Origin: Streptomyces olivaceoviridis
GTDB lineage: Bacteria; Actinomycetota; Actinomycetes; Streptomycetales; Streptomycetaceae
Direction: 5' to 3'
Length of the DNA: 64,000 bases
NCBI RefSeq assembly: GCF_014650115.1
Contig: NZ_BMUI01000007.1
Coordinates: 328,729-392,728 of the forward strand
Part shown: piece after piece, positions 18,773 through 27,789 of the stretch
How the letters are laid out: each line of letters begins with the position of its first letter
Numbering within the stretch: the first letter of the stretch is position 1
Notes under the pieces: generated by a model
The model's database searches: none
The model's input: only the letters and a program-made list of their open reading frames with translations
Told to the model about the DNA's origin: nothing
Translations under genes and position numbers: made by a program

Positions 18773-19081
18773 TCAGTGGCCTCCGCCACCACCGCCATAG
18801 CCGCCATGGTCTCCACCGCCATAGCCACCATGGTCTCCACCGCCATAGCCACCGTGGTCGCCGCCATAGCCGCCGTAGTCTCCGCCATAGCCGCCATAGC
18901 CATAGCCATAGCCGCCGTCGTCGCCCCACCAGCCGTGACCGCCGTGGTCGCTGCCGTAGGAGCTGTTGTTGCCGTGTTCCGTGGCGAAGGCGCTGCCGGC
19001 CGTGCCGATTGCCGCTGCACCGGTCAGCAGCAGGCCCGAAGCGGACAACGCGACGAGACGCCGAATGCGCTGTGATCGCAT
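18773..19081 (-). CDS. Glycine-rich secreted protein, copy 2 (intact)
   Basis: A 102-residue protein. The N-terminus MRSQRIRRLVALSASGLLL is a classical signal peptide: basic start, hydrophobic core, then a cleavage site near GSAFA-TEHG. The mature part is almost wholly HGGYGG, YGYGGYGG and GGGGGGH repeats with few acidic residues, so it is probably disordered. No family function is known to me; His/Gly/Tyr-rich repeats could bind metal or the cell surface, which is inference. It is the intact partner of the damaged copy at 8848-9111. The divergence of the repeats suggests slippage. Confidence 0.7.
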   Translation of the reverse strand: MRSQRIRRLVALSASGLLLTGAAAIGTAGSAFATEHGNNSSYGSDHGGHGWWGDDGGYGYGYGGYGGDYGGYGGDHGGYGGGDHGGYGGGDHGGYGGGGGGH

Positions 19082-19543
19082 GGGAATACCTTCCCTTCCG
19101 TCTCCATCTTCTGTCGCGGGTCCCGTCAGGGAGGCGCGAGGTGGATGGCCGTCGCCGGGCTCGACAAGCGGGGTGCGGCGCGGTCTTCAGGTGTCACCGC
19201 AGCAAGACTGAAGGAACGACCTTTTCACCGGTCTCTCCATGGCCCACGCGGGGTCATTCGCGTGATCGGGTGCTGTGACCGGGAGGCTGGCAAGCCTGTG
19301 AGCGAAAGGCTCCGGGCGTGTCGTCGACTGCGGCCTTCGCCCAAAGAGCCTAGTCTCGCTTGCGCTGCACGGCATGTCGAGCGGAGGGCGGCAGAAGCGA
19401 CCGGCGTTCTGCAAGCTGCCAGGCGCGTAGCAGGCAGCCCGGTGACAATGGGCGATATGCGGGCGGGATGAAATGACCGCACAGTGAAATGCATGGTTGT
19501 GCGAGCGCGATGGGTGGACGAGGACTAGCAGAACCCGTGGCTG
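19082..19543. other. Intergenic gap
   Basis: About 460 bases between two divergent genes. The stretch next to 19081 carries the ribosome site of the glycine-rich gene (GAAGGGAAGGTATTCCC just before its ATG on the minus strand). No further gene or RNA was recognised. Confidence 0.4.
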
Positions 19544-19628
19544 GTGTCCATCCCGATTGCGCTGATCGTGCTGATCACGGTCGTCGACGTCCACTCCCCC
19601 ACCAGCATCCACCTGGGGGCCGCTCCTG

Positions 19629-20615
19629 GTGATCGCTCCCGCCCTCGCGCCGTCCTTCGCCGGGCCGAGGACCACCGCAGCGGTCGGTGCCCTCGCCGTC
19701 GCGGCCCAGGTCTTCATCGCTGTCCTGCACGGCGGGCTGACCACCAGCAACCATCTGGCCCGGATCGCCGCGCTGACCCTGCTGTCCGTGCTGATCGTGC
19801 TGTTCACCATGGTCCGCGAACGCCGCCGCCTGCTGGTCCGCCCGCAGTCGGTGGCCGAGGCCGCCCAGCGCGCCCTGCTGCGCCCGCTGCCGGAACGTAT
19901 CGGAGCACTACAGATCGCCTGCCGCTATCTGGCCGCCGAGGAGGAGACCCAGATCGGCGGCGACCTCTACACCGCCACCCGCGCCGACCACACCACCCGC
20001 CTGCTGATCGGGGACATACGCGGCAAAGGTCTGGCCGCGGTCGGTGAAGCCGCCCTCCTGCTCAGCGCCTTGCGCCTCACCGCCGCCGGCCACCCCAGCC
20101 TGCCCGGCCTCGCCACCACCCTGGACGACCACGTCCACCGCTACCTCACCGACTTCTCCGCCACCGACGACGAAACGGGCGAACACTTCATCACCGCCCT
20201 TCTCCTGGACCTGCCCGACGACGAGCCCCTCGCCCGTCTCACCAACTGCGGGCACCCGCCACCCCTGCCCCTGCGGCCGAGCCAAGAGCCCCTGCCGGTC
20301 GCCGCCGACGCGGCCCCGCCCCTGGGCGTCCGTCTCACCTCGGCCAACTCGCACACCGAGACCACCGTGCCCTTCGACACCGGAGACACCCTGTTGCTGT
20401 ACACCGACGGCGTGATCGACGCCCGCGACACCTCCGGTGCCTTCTATCCGCTGGCCGAGCGCGTCGCCCGCTGGGCCCACTGCCCGCCGACCGCACTGGT
20501 CAAGCACCTGCGCCGCGACCTGCTCACTTACACCGGAGGCCACCTGGGCGACGACGCCGCCCTGATCGCGGTCCACCGCGCCGCGCACCTGCACAAGACA
20601 CCGCACATGATCTGA
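19629..20615 (+). CDS. PP2C-family (SpoIIE) protein phosphatase, 5' end frameshifted
   Basis: The 328-residue frame has two membrane segments (to about residue 60) and a SpoIIE catalytic domain: EEETQIGGDLYTATRADH, LLIGDIRGKGLAAVGEA and LLYTDGVIDARD carry the metal-binding Asp residues. Such proteins dephosphorylate anti-sigma antagonists. A further membrane segment (VSIPIALIVLITVVDVHSP) is encoded just upstream at 19544-19618 in another frame; removing one G from the run of five at about 19614-19618 would join them. Either the first helix is lost or the assembly has an error. GTG 19629 is a possible restart. Two anti-sigma-like ATPases and a STAS antagonist lie at 39-41.7 kb. Confidence 0.8.
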   Translation: MIAPALAPSFAGPRTTAAVGALAVAAQVFIAVLHGGLTTSNHLARIAALTLLSVLIVLFTMVRERRRLLVRPQSVAEAAQRALLRPLPERIGALQIACRYLAAEEETQIGGDLYTATRADHTTRLLIGDIRGKGLAAVGEAALLLSALRLTAAGHPSLPGLATTLDDHVHRYLTDFSATDDETGEHFITALLLDLPDDEPLARLTNCGHPPPLPLRPSQEPLPVAADAAPPLGVRLTSANSHTETTVPFDTGDTLLLYTDGVIDARDTSGAFYPLAERVARWAHCPPTALVKHLRRDLLTYTGGHLGDDAALIAVHRAAHLHKTPHMI

Positions 20616-20729
20616 TCTGTCGGTCCGCCTGCCGCACGGCCAGCGTGGATTCGAAGCCGGGAAATCGTCTACCCGGTGCAGAGTGCGGGAATGTGCCTCG
20701 ACGGGTCCCACTGCACGGGAAGCCACGTC

Positions 20730-20969
20730 ATGGTGAGGAAATCCGAAGATCAGCAGCGCGGGCGTGACGAGACGGCCGAGCAACGCGCGGACCGGATGTG
20801 GACCGACCTGCTGCACGAGGTTCGGGTGGCCCAGAGACCGGCGTGCAGATCCTGTTCGGCGTCCTGCTCGTCGCCGCGTTCCAGCCCGTCTTCACCGGCC
20901 TCGGCAACCTCGACCGTGCCTTCTACGTCGCCGCGGTCACCCTCGGCGCGGCCGGCGCCGGGGCCCTCA
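20730..20969 (+). pseudogene. DUF6328-like small membrane protein, frameshifted and truncated
   Basis: ATG 20730 starts a hydrophilic stretch with ERADRMWTDLLHEVRVAQ, then a two-base insertion near 20834 shifts the frame to TGVQILFGVLLVAAFQPVF and LDRAFYVAAVTLGAAGAGAL, two membrane helices. After GAL the homologous reading ends and unrelated sequence follows. From memory the arrangement matches a small Streptomyces membrane family (DUF6328), which I cannot confirm by search. The second half of the expected four-helix protein is missing. Confidence 0.6.
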
Positions 20970-20999
20970 GAGGATCGTCGGTCGTGGCCGCCTGCGCGG

Positions 21000-21165
21000 G
21001 CGGCTGGGATGCCGGTTGCGGGGGTGTGTAGCCCCGCGTAGAGAGGGAGTCCGCCTTTGGCGGGCAGTATGCGCTGGGCGGCGGCGATGGGCAGGGTGAT
21101 CGCTGTCTGCGCGGCGTGAGCGACGCTGTCGAGCGGGATGGTGATCGTCCGTTTGTTGTGGATTT
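21000..21165 (-). pseudogene. Conserved hypothetical fragment
   Basis: On the minus strand the frame reads RTITIPLDSVAHAAQTAITL then PIAAAQRILPAKGGLPLYAGL, which looks like the core of a small Streptomyces membrane-associated protein. After YAGL the reading becomes Pro/Ala/Arg-rich and loses character near the DUF6328-like break point, and no good start codon is visible. I do not know its function. It and its neighbours form a patchwork of truncated genes (20.7-21.7 kb). Confidence 0.45.
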
Positions 21166-21483
21166 CAGAGCCAGTTCGCCTGCTGGGGTCGGAGGCACGG
21201 TGGCCAGGCACCACCATCGCTGGGCCGCCGGCCGGCGGCGGGGACGCCTTCGGTGGTGGCCGTGTCCGCAGGGGCCGTCGGCTCGCATTCGGTGCGGGCG
21301 TCGGTGGAAGGGCCGCGGACGCTGGAGCGGGGGTGGCGGGCGGCTGCGCGGGTGGGCGATGCCCTCTGCGGTGAGGTGGTCACGGTTGCCGAGGTGGTGC
21401 GGGATGCCGGCTCGGTCAGACGCCGCAGGCGGGTGTGGTCGCGGTCGGGCGGAGCCCCTATCGAAGTACGGGGTGACTCGAAG

Positions 21484-21725
21484 TGCCCGTCGCCGACGAG
21501 TAGAACTGGCTCAGACCACCCGCCGGACGGCGGCCCAGCCCGGCGGTCGTCCTACGGGGCCGGCGCGCGACCACGTCGGGGGCCCCATACCCTCGGGGCC
21601 CGAGGACTGATGCGGCACCGCACGGGAGTCGGCAGACTGACGGCTTCGCCGTCCAGCCCGGCGGGAGGGCCGGGACGTCGGCGTGGACAACGACGTCGTC
21701 GGGCGTGGCGGGACGTGGGCAAGGC
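21484..21725 (-). pseudogene. Lipid kinase 3' remnant (second copy)
   Basis: Bases 21600-21715 repeat the last codons of the lipid kinase gene at 11301-12194: the reverse translation gives DVPALP and GEAVSLP-like pieces (a lost G after GCGGG shifts the frame). Bases 21484-21513 repeat the region just past that gene's stop (TAGAACTGGCTCAGACC). A stretch of about 65 unrelated bases lies between them. It is what remains of a divergent duplicate; no coding function is expected. Confidence 0.75.
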
Positions 21726-21876
21726 CGACCAGCATGAACGACATCGGCCGTCTTCACGGTGACCGGCGAGGAGTGAAACGTGCCGGACTTACCGGGTCTG
21801 CCGAAAGCCGTCGATCATGTGGCTGCGACCTGCTGGGGGACTGTAAATCGTTCGGCGGACCCATGGGCTGCGTACG

Positions 21877-22602
21877 TCAGCGCTCCAGGCGGTAGCCGTG
21901 TCCCCTGAGCGTGGTGATGCGGGGCAGATGTGCCGGGCGTGGGACTGTTTGAGCGGTTTCGGTGAGGCGGCGACGCAGGCTGGCCATGGTGACATCGAGG
22001 GTTTTTGTGGAGCCGAACCAGTTCTCGTCCCAGACCTCGGCCATCAGGGTCTCACGGGAGACGGCTTGCCCTGCGTGGCGTCCAAGGAGGGCGAGCAGTT
22101 CGAACTCTTTCGGGCGGAGCGGGACGTCGATGCCGTGCAGGGAGCAGCGGCGGGCCCCGGCATCGACGACGAGATCGCCGAGGCGGAGCGGCCTCGCGGG
22201 AGCAGTGCCGGTGCGGCGGCGCAGGTGGGCACGGAGCCGGGCGAGCAGGACGGTGAGGCTGAAGGGTTTGACGAGGTAGTCGTCTGCGCCCGCGTCGAGG
22301 CCGGCGATGACGTCGATGTCGTCGGTGCGTGCGGTGAGGATGACGATGAGCAGGTCGGGGTAGCGGGTCCGCAGGGCGCGAGCGAGCTCCACGCCGTCGA
22401 GGTCGGGCAGGCCGAGGTCCAGGAGCACGGCGTTGTAGGGGGTGCGGACGGCCTCGGTCAGGGCAGAAGCGCCCGTGCGGCTCCAGGTGGGGGCGTAGCC
22501 GTTGCTGCGCAGACCGGCTTCCAGATGACGTCCGATGGTGTCGTCGTCCTCGACGACGAGGACGCGCAGGCGGCTGCGGTCCGGTGCGACAGTCGTGCCC
22601 AT
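21877..22602 (-). CDS. OmpR-family response regulator (orphan)
   Basis: A 241-residue regulator. The receiver has the acidic pocket (VVEDDDTIG), the phosphorylation site VLLDLGLPDLDG, the Thr of LTARTDD and the Lys of DDYLVKPF. The C-terminal winged helix includes RPKEFELLALLGRHAG, TLMAEVWDENWFGSTKTLD and ITTLRGHGYRLER. No kinase gene adjoins it. The kinase at 37686-39017 and the kinase fragment at 28584-28694 are of a kind I would expect to pair with it, and a second copy of its C-terminal block survives at 50573-50703. This suggests a rearranged locus. Confidence 0.9.
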   Translation of the reverse strand: MGTTVAPDRSRLRVLVVEDDDTIGRHLEAGLRSNGYAPTWSRTGASALTEAVRTPYNAVLLDLGLPDLDGVELARALRTRYPDLLIVILTARTDDIDVIAGLDAGADDYLVKPFSLTVLLARLRAHLRRRTGTAPARPLRLGDLVVDAGARRCSLHGIDVPLRPKEFELLALLGRHAGQAVSRETLMAEVWDENWFGSTKTLDVTMASLRRRLTETAQTVPRPAHLPRITTLRGHGYRLER

Positions 22603-22853
22603 GGCCGACAGCGTAGACAGGTTGCTCCGCGCATGCTGGTCAGCGGAGCAGGCACGGCGGGAACAGCGACTGCGGTCCGCCGGAGGATGCCTCCTTCGCG
22701 CCCACGCGATGTCGAACAGGCCCCCCGATCGGGCAGACGATCAGCGGGCCGCTTGCGTGGCTGCCAACCCGATGCCACGGTCTGCCGGTCCGCTCCGGCG
22801 AGCAGCCGACAAGGCCCGCCCATCGGGTGGCGATCCGGCGACATCCTTCTCGA

Positions 22854-23294
22854 TCACCCCCGCACCGGAAAGGCGGTGGACCTGCTCGGTGTTCGGCTCG
22901 CCCGCCTTGACCGCCGGCGGCCGAGCGGGACCGGAGCCCCTCCGGGAGCCCGTGCTGCGACCTGTCCGCCGTCAGGCGTGTGCTGGGCGAAGGCGGAGAC
23001 CAGGGTCTGCATGACGTCCGCTATCAGGGCGTCGGCCCGGTGCACGGCCTCGCGGTGGTCGTCGACGAACCTGTTCCGGATGTCCTGCCAACGGTCGCGG
23101 AGGCCGCGCTCCTCGTCGTCCGTCAGCAGGTACGGAACCTCCTCGTCCGAGGTGCCGGAAACCCCTGACGTCGCGGCGTCGCCCCAGGCTTCGGTATCGG
23201 TCGCACCGGCGGCCGGCTCGCTCGGCCCCCGTCGGCTCGCGAGGTCGTCGGTGGACAGCCCGGACGTGCGGCCCGGTTGCTCATTGCTGTGCAC
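22854..23294 (-). pseudogene. Hypothetical hydrophilic protein, probably frameshifted at its end
   Basis: GTG 23294 lies after GGGAGGAA and overlaps the stop of the upstream gene. The frame gives a Ser/Thr/Asp-rich N-terminus, then YLLTDDEERGLRDRWQDIRN and VHRADALIADVMQTLVSAFA, a helical block seen in Streptomyces proteins of unknown role encoded near envelope regulators. After SFAQ-equivalent the frame turns Arg/Pro-rich, while another frame offers GEPNTEQVHRL, the expected continuation. One indel therefore probably spoils the last third. It is the tail of the ABC operon. Confidence 0.55.
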
Positions 23295-23690
23295 GCTGTT
23301 CCTCCCTGCGGAGTCGATCGGCGTCAGCAGCGGGAGCGCCGCGCCCGGCCGCCGCCACGGAGAGCAACTCGTCGAACAGGGCGCGGTAGTGCACCCTGGC
23401 CCCCGCAGCTGCTCCGTCGCGTCCTCGGGCCGGGCGACGAACTCCTCCTGGACACTGGTCCGCTCCCTCGTATGACGGTCCTGGGAGACCGGGGGCAGCG
23501 GTGTGGTCTCCAGTGCGTCGTGTCGCCGCTCGCGAGCCCTCGGCTCGCGCTCGGCGGCGAGCCGGCTGTCGGATCCCTCAACCGTCCGGTCGTACTGCGG
23601 ACCGAACCGCTCACGCAGGTGCCGGCGCCGCGTCAGCACTGACGCCGCCACAGCGGCCAGAGCGCACAGTGCGACGTCCAGCCCGTCCCG
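23281..23690 (-). pseudogene. Hypothetical membrane-anchored protein with one frameshift
   Basis: It begins just after the permease stop. ALCALAAVAASVLTRRRHLR is a single membrane anchor followed by FGPQYDRTVEGSDSRLAAER and RRHDALETTPLPPVSQDR, a family common in Streptomyces. The frame is lost near 23400 (after EDATEQLRGPG) and resumes as HYRALFDELLSVAAAGRGAP to the TGA at 23281. Restoring one frame would give an intact protein of about 135 residues. The start codon is unclear (a GTG inside the anchor or an unusual start upstream). Its function is unknown; it is probably co-transcribed with the ABC genes. Confidence 0.6.
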
Positions 23691-23692
23691 GT

Positions 23693-26344
23693 TCAAAGGT
23701 CGCGGAGTTCCTCCACTGCGGGGCGTCGGGCTCCGCGGATGCCGTTCAGAGCTGCCGCCAGTACCGCGAGCAGAGCGGCGGTCGCGGTGACCACGAGGTA
23801 GAGGCCGGGCACGGCCAGGGTGGCGGGCGGTGGGTCGAAGACGCCTGTGAGGACCTTGACCAGCATCTCGGACAGCGCCCAGCCGATCAGCGCGCCTCCG
23901 GCCAGGCCGGTCACGGCCAGGAGCAGGGCCTCGGTGAGGACCATGCCGCGCAGTTGCCGGGTGCGTGCGCCGAGGACCGTGGCGATGGCGAAGGTGCGGC
24001 GCCGTTCGGCGAGGCCGAGAGCGAGGACGAGCCCGCCGGCCCCGGCCGCGAGCAGGACGGCGAAGGACAACTCGATGCGGGTCAGGCCAGCGAGGTCGAC
24101 CGAGGTGAGGCTGGTGCCGACCGTGCCGCGGGTCTGGGTGAGGTCGGTGACGGTGGCGCTGGTGCCGAGCCTCGCCCGCAGCTGGGTGGCGATCTGCTTC
24201 TGGTGGGTGCCGCCGGTGTCGAGGAGGAAGGCGCCGACCGCGTCGCTGCCGGTCGTCTTGGCTATGTAGGAGGCGTTGGCGACGAAGAAGCTGTCCTTGG
24301 GGGCGGTGGGGAACTCCTTGACGATGCCGGCGTAGTGGAAGGGGACCGTGCGCAGGGCCTTGGTGCGGGCGTCCTGGATGCGCAGGTTGACGGTGTCGCC
24401 GGGGGTGAGCTGGAAGTCGTTGACGGTCTCGGCACTGACCAGCAGGTTGTCCGGGCGCTGGGCCAGCTTGCGCATGAGTTGCTGCGCGGTGCCGCCGGCG
24501 AAGTAGGCGTCCTGGAGGGAGGTGGCCTGCGTGATGGTGCCGGGGCTGACGCCGTACAGGTCCTGTAGGTCGGGGCCGACGTAGGCGAAGCGGTGCTGGA
24601 GCGGTTCGACGTGCCGGACGCCGGAGACCTTCAGCGAGTCGGCCTTGGTGGGCGGCACCTGGGCGCCGGGTGGTTCGGTGACGGTGACGTCGGCTCCGTT
24701 GGTCAGCCGGGCGTCCACCTCGGCCTGCTGCTGGTAGGTGGCGTTGAAGACGGCCGTGGACACCGCGAAGGACACGGCGAGGGCGAGCAGCACCACGGAG
24801 CGGGCGAGCGGGCGGCGTTGCCGCGCGAGGGTGGCGGCCGTGGTGCCCGCGAGGTTGGCGGTCAGGGGGCGGGCCAGCCGGGCGAGGGCGGGGCGGCCGT
24901 GGGCCAGGGCCAGCAGCGTCAGGCGCCACAGCAGGAGGGCGGCGCCGGCCCACAGCAGGGCAGGGCCCAGGAAGGCCCAGTACGACACGGAGATGCTGGG
25001 CACGCCCTCCGGGGCGAGGACCAGGGCGTACTGGTTGCCGGAGGAGGCCCGGAAGACCAGCCACGAGCCGACCAGAAGGGCGAAGTCCAGACCGTACCGG
25101 GCCCACCAGGGGTTGCGGGTGCCGCGCGCGCCGGACTCTTTGCGGGTCTCTGCGACGGTCACCGTGCGCAGGTCGCGCTGGGCGGGGACGAGGACGGCGC
25201 CAGTGGCCACGGCGGCACCGAGGACGAAGGCGGTGCCGTACCAGACCAGCCAGGTGCCGGCGCCCGTCCCGAAAGAGGCGGTGCCGAAGGCGAGACGCCC
25301 GGTCAGTGCGGCGATGCCCAGTCCGGCCAGGCCGCCGAGCAGGCCGATCAGCGTCGCCTCCAGGCCGGCGAGGGCGGTGATCTGGCCAGGGCGCAGACCG
25401 CGCAGCCGTAGCAGCCCCTGTTCCTGGCGGCGTCGCTCGCCCCCGGCGGAGGCGACCGCGACGGTCAGCGCGCCGGCCAGGACCGCGCCGGGGACACCGA
25501 GGAAGAGGAAGAGGATCTGGGCGTACAGGGCGTCCTGGCGGGCGGAGTCGAGGGCGGCGCCGACGTTGTTGCCGACGAGCGCGGTGCCGGCGGAGCGGGC
25601 CTCCAGGTTGTGGGCGGCACCGGTGACCGCTGTGTACGCTGCGGCCGGGTCGGAGGGCAGGCGCGCGGTGTCGCGGGCGACGTGGATCTGGGTGGTCGTA
25701 CCGGTGGATCCCTGAGTGAGGGCGGCGAACTGCGCGGCGGGCAGCAGGACGACGTTGTCCGGGGGTGCCGTCGGCTGGGACTGGCTGGGGGCACCGACCG
25801 TCTGGAAGAGCGCGTCGGCCTGGGGCAGGTCCACCACGCCGTCGACCTTCACCTGGCGCGTTCCGGCGCCGGGCAGCTGGATGCCGATGGTGTCACCGGG
25901 AGCGGCGTGCAGGTTGGATGCGGTCTGCTGAGCCAGCAGGACACCGGTGGATGAGCCGGAGAGTGTGCGGATCACGTCGGGGAACCGGCCGCGGTAGCCG
26001 TCGGGCAGGCCGAGCGCCATGCCGGGGCCGGTGGTCTGGGTACTGTCCTGCACGCGGGCGGAGAAGCCTGCGGTGCGGGCGTAGCCGACCGGGAGCGCGG
26101 CCCGGGTGCCGGGGACCTTGCGCACCAGCGACAGCACCGCGTTCGGGTCGGCGCCGGGCTGCGCCTGGACCTGCCAGTCGACGGCGACCGAGCGTAGGGC
26201 GCGCTGGGTCATGGTCGCCTTCGACGCGGTGAGGAAGGAGCCGAGCGCGGCGACCAGCGCGACCGCGAGCGCGATCCCGGCCAGGGCAGCGAGCAACCGT
26301 CCGGTGCGATGACGGGCCAGGCCACGGGCCCAGGCGGTGATCAT
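23693..26344 (-). CDS. FtsX-family ABC transporter permease
   Basis: An 883-residue permease with about ten membrane segments: one at the N-terminus (LAGIALAVALVAALGSFL), a large extracytoplasmic domain, a block of segments at about 275-410 with the cytoplasmic loop GGERRRQEQGLLRLRGLRPG, a second extracytoplasmic domain, and a last block at about 740-880 with AERRRTFAIATVLGARTRQL. Two FtsX domains in one chain match MacB/LolCE-like lipoprotein or peptide export systems. It follows its two ATPases by 67 bases. The substrate is unknown; the lipoprotein at the operon head may be a partner. Confidence 0.9.
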   Translation of the reverse strand: MITAWARGLARHRTGRLLAALAGIALAVALVAALGSFLTASKATMTQRALRSVAVDWQVQAQPGADPNAVLSLVRKVPGTRAALPVGYARTAGFSARVQDSTQTTGPGMALGLPDGYRGRFPDVIRTLSGSSTGVLLAQQTASNLHAAPGDTIGIQLPGAGTRQVKVDGVVDLPQADALFQTVGAPSQSQPTAPPDNVVLLPAAQFAALTQGSTGTTTQIHVARDTARLPSDPAAAYTAVTGAAHNLEARSAGTALVGNNVGAALDSARQDALYAQILFLFLGVPGAVLAGALTVAVASAGGERRRQEQGLLRLRGLRPGQITALAGLEATLIGLLGGLAGLGIAALTGRLAFGTASFGTGAGTWLVWYGTAFVLGAAVATGAVLVPAQRDLRTVTVAETRKESGARGTRNPWWARYGLDFALLVGSWLVFRASSGNQYALVLAPEGVPSISVSYWAFLGPALLWAGAALLLWRLTLLALAHGRPALARLARPLTANLAGTTAATLARQRRPLARSVVLLALAVSFAVSTAVFNATYQQQAEVDARLTNGADVTVTEPPGAQVPPTKADSLKVSGVRHVEPLQHRFAYVGPDLQDLYGVSPGTITQATSLQDAYFAGGTAQQLMRKLAQRPDNLLVSAETVNDFQLTPGDTVNLRIQDARTKALRTVPFHYAGIVKEFPTAPKDSFFVANASYIAKTTGSDAVGAFLLDTGGTHQKQIATQLRARLGTSATVTDLTQTRGTVGTSLTSVDLAGLTRIELSFAVLLAAGAGGLVLALGLAERRRTFAIATVLGARTRQLRGMVLTEALLLAVTGLAGGALIGWALSEMLVKVLTGVFDPPPATLAVPGLYLVVTATAALLAVLAAALNGIRGARRPAVEELRDL

Positions 26345-26411
26345 GGCGCCTCCCCAGGTGCCGGCCGCTGTCCGTCGTGATGGCGCGCGAGTCCCCGCGC
26401 CCGGGTGGTGG

Positions 26412-27074
26412 TCACGGCACCTCCTCAGGTGCGAGCAGCCGGCCGTCGCGCATGGTGCGGCGGATGGTGAACCGGGCGGCGATGGCGGGGTCGTGGGTGG
26501 TGACGACGAGGGCCGCGCCCGTGTGATCGGCGGCCGTGAGCAGGGCGTCCAGCACCCGGGCGCCGGTGGTGTGGTCGAGGCGGCCGGTCGGCTCGTCGGC
26601 GAGGATCAGGCGCGGCGCCTGGGCCAGGACCCGGGCGGCGGCCACGCGCTGGGCCTGGCCGCCGGAGATCTCCTCGGGCAGCCGGTCGGCCAGGTCGGCC
26701 GCGTCCACCAGGGCGAGCGCGGCGAGGGCGGCCTCCCGCGCCTCGTGTTCGGGGCGGTCGGCGAGGACCAGGGGCAGGGCGGTGTTCTCGGCCACGCTCA
26801 GGGCGGGGATCAGGCTGTCGCCCTGGAAGACCAGGCCGATGCCGTAGGGACCCAGTGACTCGGCCCGGCTGACGGTGCCGCTGGTGGGCCGTTCCAGCCC
26901 CGCCAGCAGGTGCAGCAGCGAACTCTTCCCCGACCCGGAGGGGCCGACGACCGCGAGCCGGTCACCGGGCCTGATCTCCAGGTCGGCTCCGTGCACGGCC
27001 ACGACGGCCTGTGGGCCACTGCCGAAGGTGAGGGCCGCGTCGCGGCAGACGACGAGCGGCTCATCCGGCGGCAT
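26412..27074 (-). CDS. ABC transporter ATPase
   Basis: A 220-residue ATPase. Walker A GPSGSGKSSLLHLLAG, signature EISGGQAQRVAAARVLAQA, Walker B RLILADEPTGRLD and switch His in VVTTHDPAIA are all present. It is the second of two ATPases for the FtsX permease downstream. ATG 27074 lies inside the end of the upstream ATPase gene (14-base overlap), which argues for coupled translation. The length is typical for the LolD/MacB ATPase group. Confidence 0.93.
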   Translation of the reverse strand: MPPDEPLVVCRDAALTFGSGPQAVVAVHGADLEIRPGDRLAVVGPSGSGKSSLLHLLAGLERPTSGTVSRAESLGPYGIGLVFQGDSLIPALSVAENTALPLVLADRPEHEAREAALAALALVDAADLADRLPEEISGGQAQRVAAARVLAQAPRLILADEPTGRLDHTTGARVLDALLTAADHTGAALVVTTHDPAIAARFTIRRTMRDGRLLAPEEVP

Positions 27075-27789
27075 CCTGGGCCTCCTGCCGCTCCGGCTCG
27101 GGCTGCGCCGAGGCACCGACCGTCCTTCCGTCTTCGAGACCGATGACCCGGTCGGCGACGCGTACGGCTTCCGCGCTATGGGTGACGATGAGTACCGCGC
27201 ACCCCCGGGCAGCCCGCTCGTGCAGCAGTGTGAGGATGATCTGCTCTGTCGCGCCGTCCAGTTCGCCGGTCGGTTCGTCGGCCAGCAGGACGTCGGGGGA
27301 GTTGGCGAGTGCGACGGCCAGCCCGGCGCGGGCCAGTTCACCACCGGACAGCTGCCGGGGCAGGGCGTGAGTCCGTCCGGAGAGGCCCACCTGGTCGAGC
27401 AGCTCCTGCCCGGAGACGGCGGGTCTTCCCGCGGCGGCGCGCTGGGCGAGGCGGATGTTGTCGCGGATGCTCATGTGGGGCAGCAGGTTGCGGGTCTGGA
27501 GCAGCACGCCGATGTGCCGGGCGCGCAGCCGGGCCCGCTCGGTCTCGGGCCGGTGGCTGATCCGTACGCCGTCCACGCGGACCTCGCCGCCGGAGGGCTC
27601 GTCGAGTCCGGCGAGACACCCGAGGAGGGTCGACTTGCCGGATCCCGAGGGCCCCACGACCGCGACCGTCTCGCCTCGGCCCACCCGCAGCGACACCCCG
27701 CGCAGCGCGAGCGTCTCCTCCTCGCCGGCCCGGTAGAAGCGGTACAGCTCGCGGGCGGTGAGGACCGCTTCGTCCACCACGGTGGTCAC
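27061..27789 (-). CDS. ABC transporter ATPase
   Basis: A 242-residue ATPase of the LolD/MacB group: Walker A GPSGSGKSTLLGCLAG, signature QLSGGELARAGLAVALA, Walker B DVLLADEPTGELD, switch His in IVTHSAEAVR. The signature holds SGGE rather than SGGQ, a mild variation. GTG 27789 overlaps the lipoprotein stop by four bases. Two different ATPases for one permease suggest a heterodimeric motor. The C-terminal tail (PEPERQEAQDAAG) is not conserved. Confidence 0.93.
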   Translation of the reverse strand: MTTVVDEAVLTARELYRFYRAGEEETLALRGVSLRVGRGETVAVVGPSGSGKSTLLGCLAGLDEPSGGEVRVDGVRISHRPETERARLRARHIGVLLQTRNLLPHMSIRDNIRLAQRAAAGRPAVSGQELLDQVGLSGRTHALPRQLSGGELARAGLAVALANSPDVLLADEPTGELDGATEQIILTLLHERAARGCAVLIVTHSAEAVRVADRVIGLEDGRTVGASAQPEPERQEAQDAAG

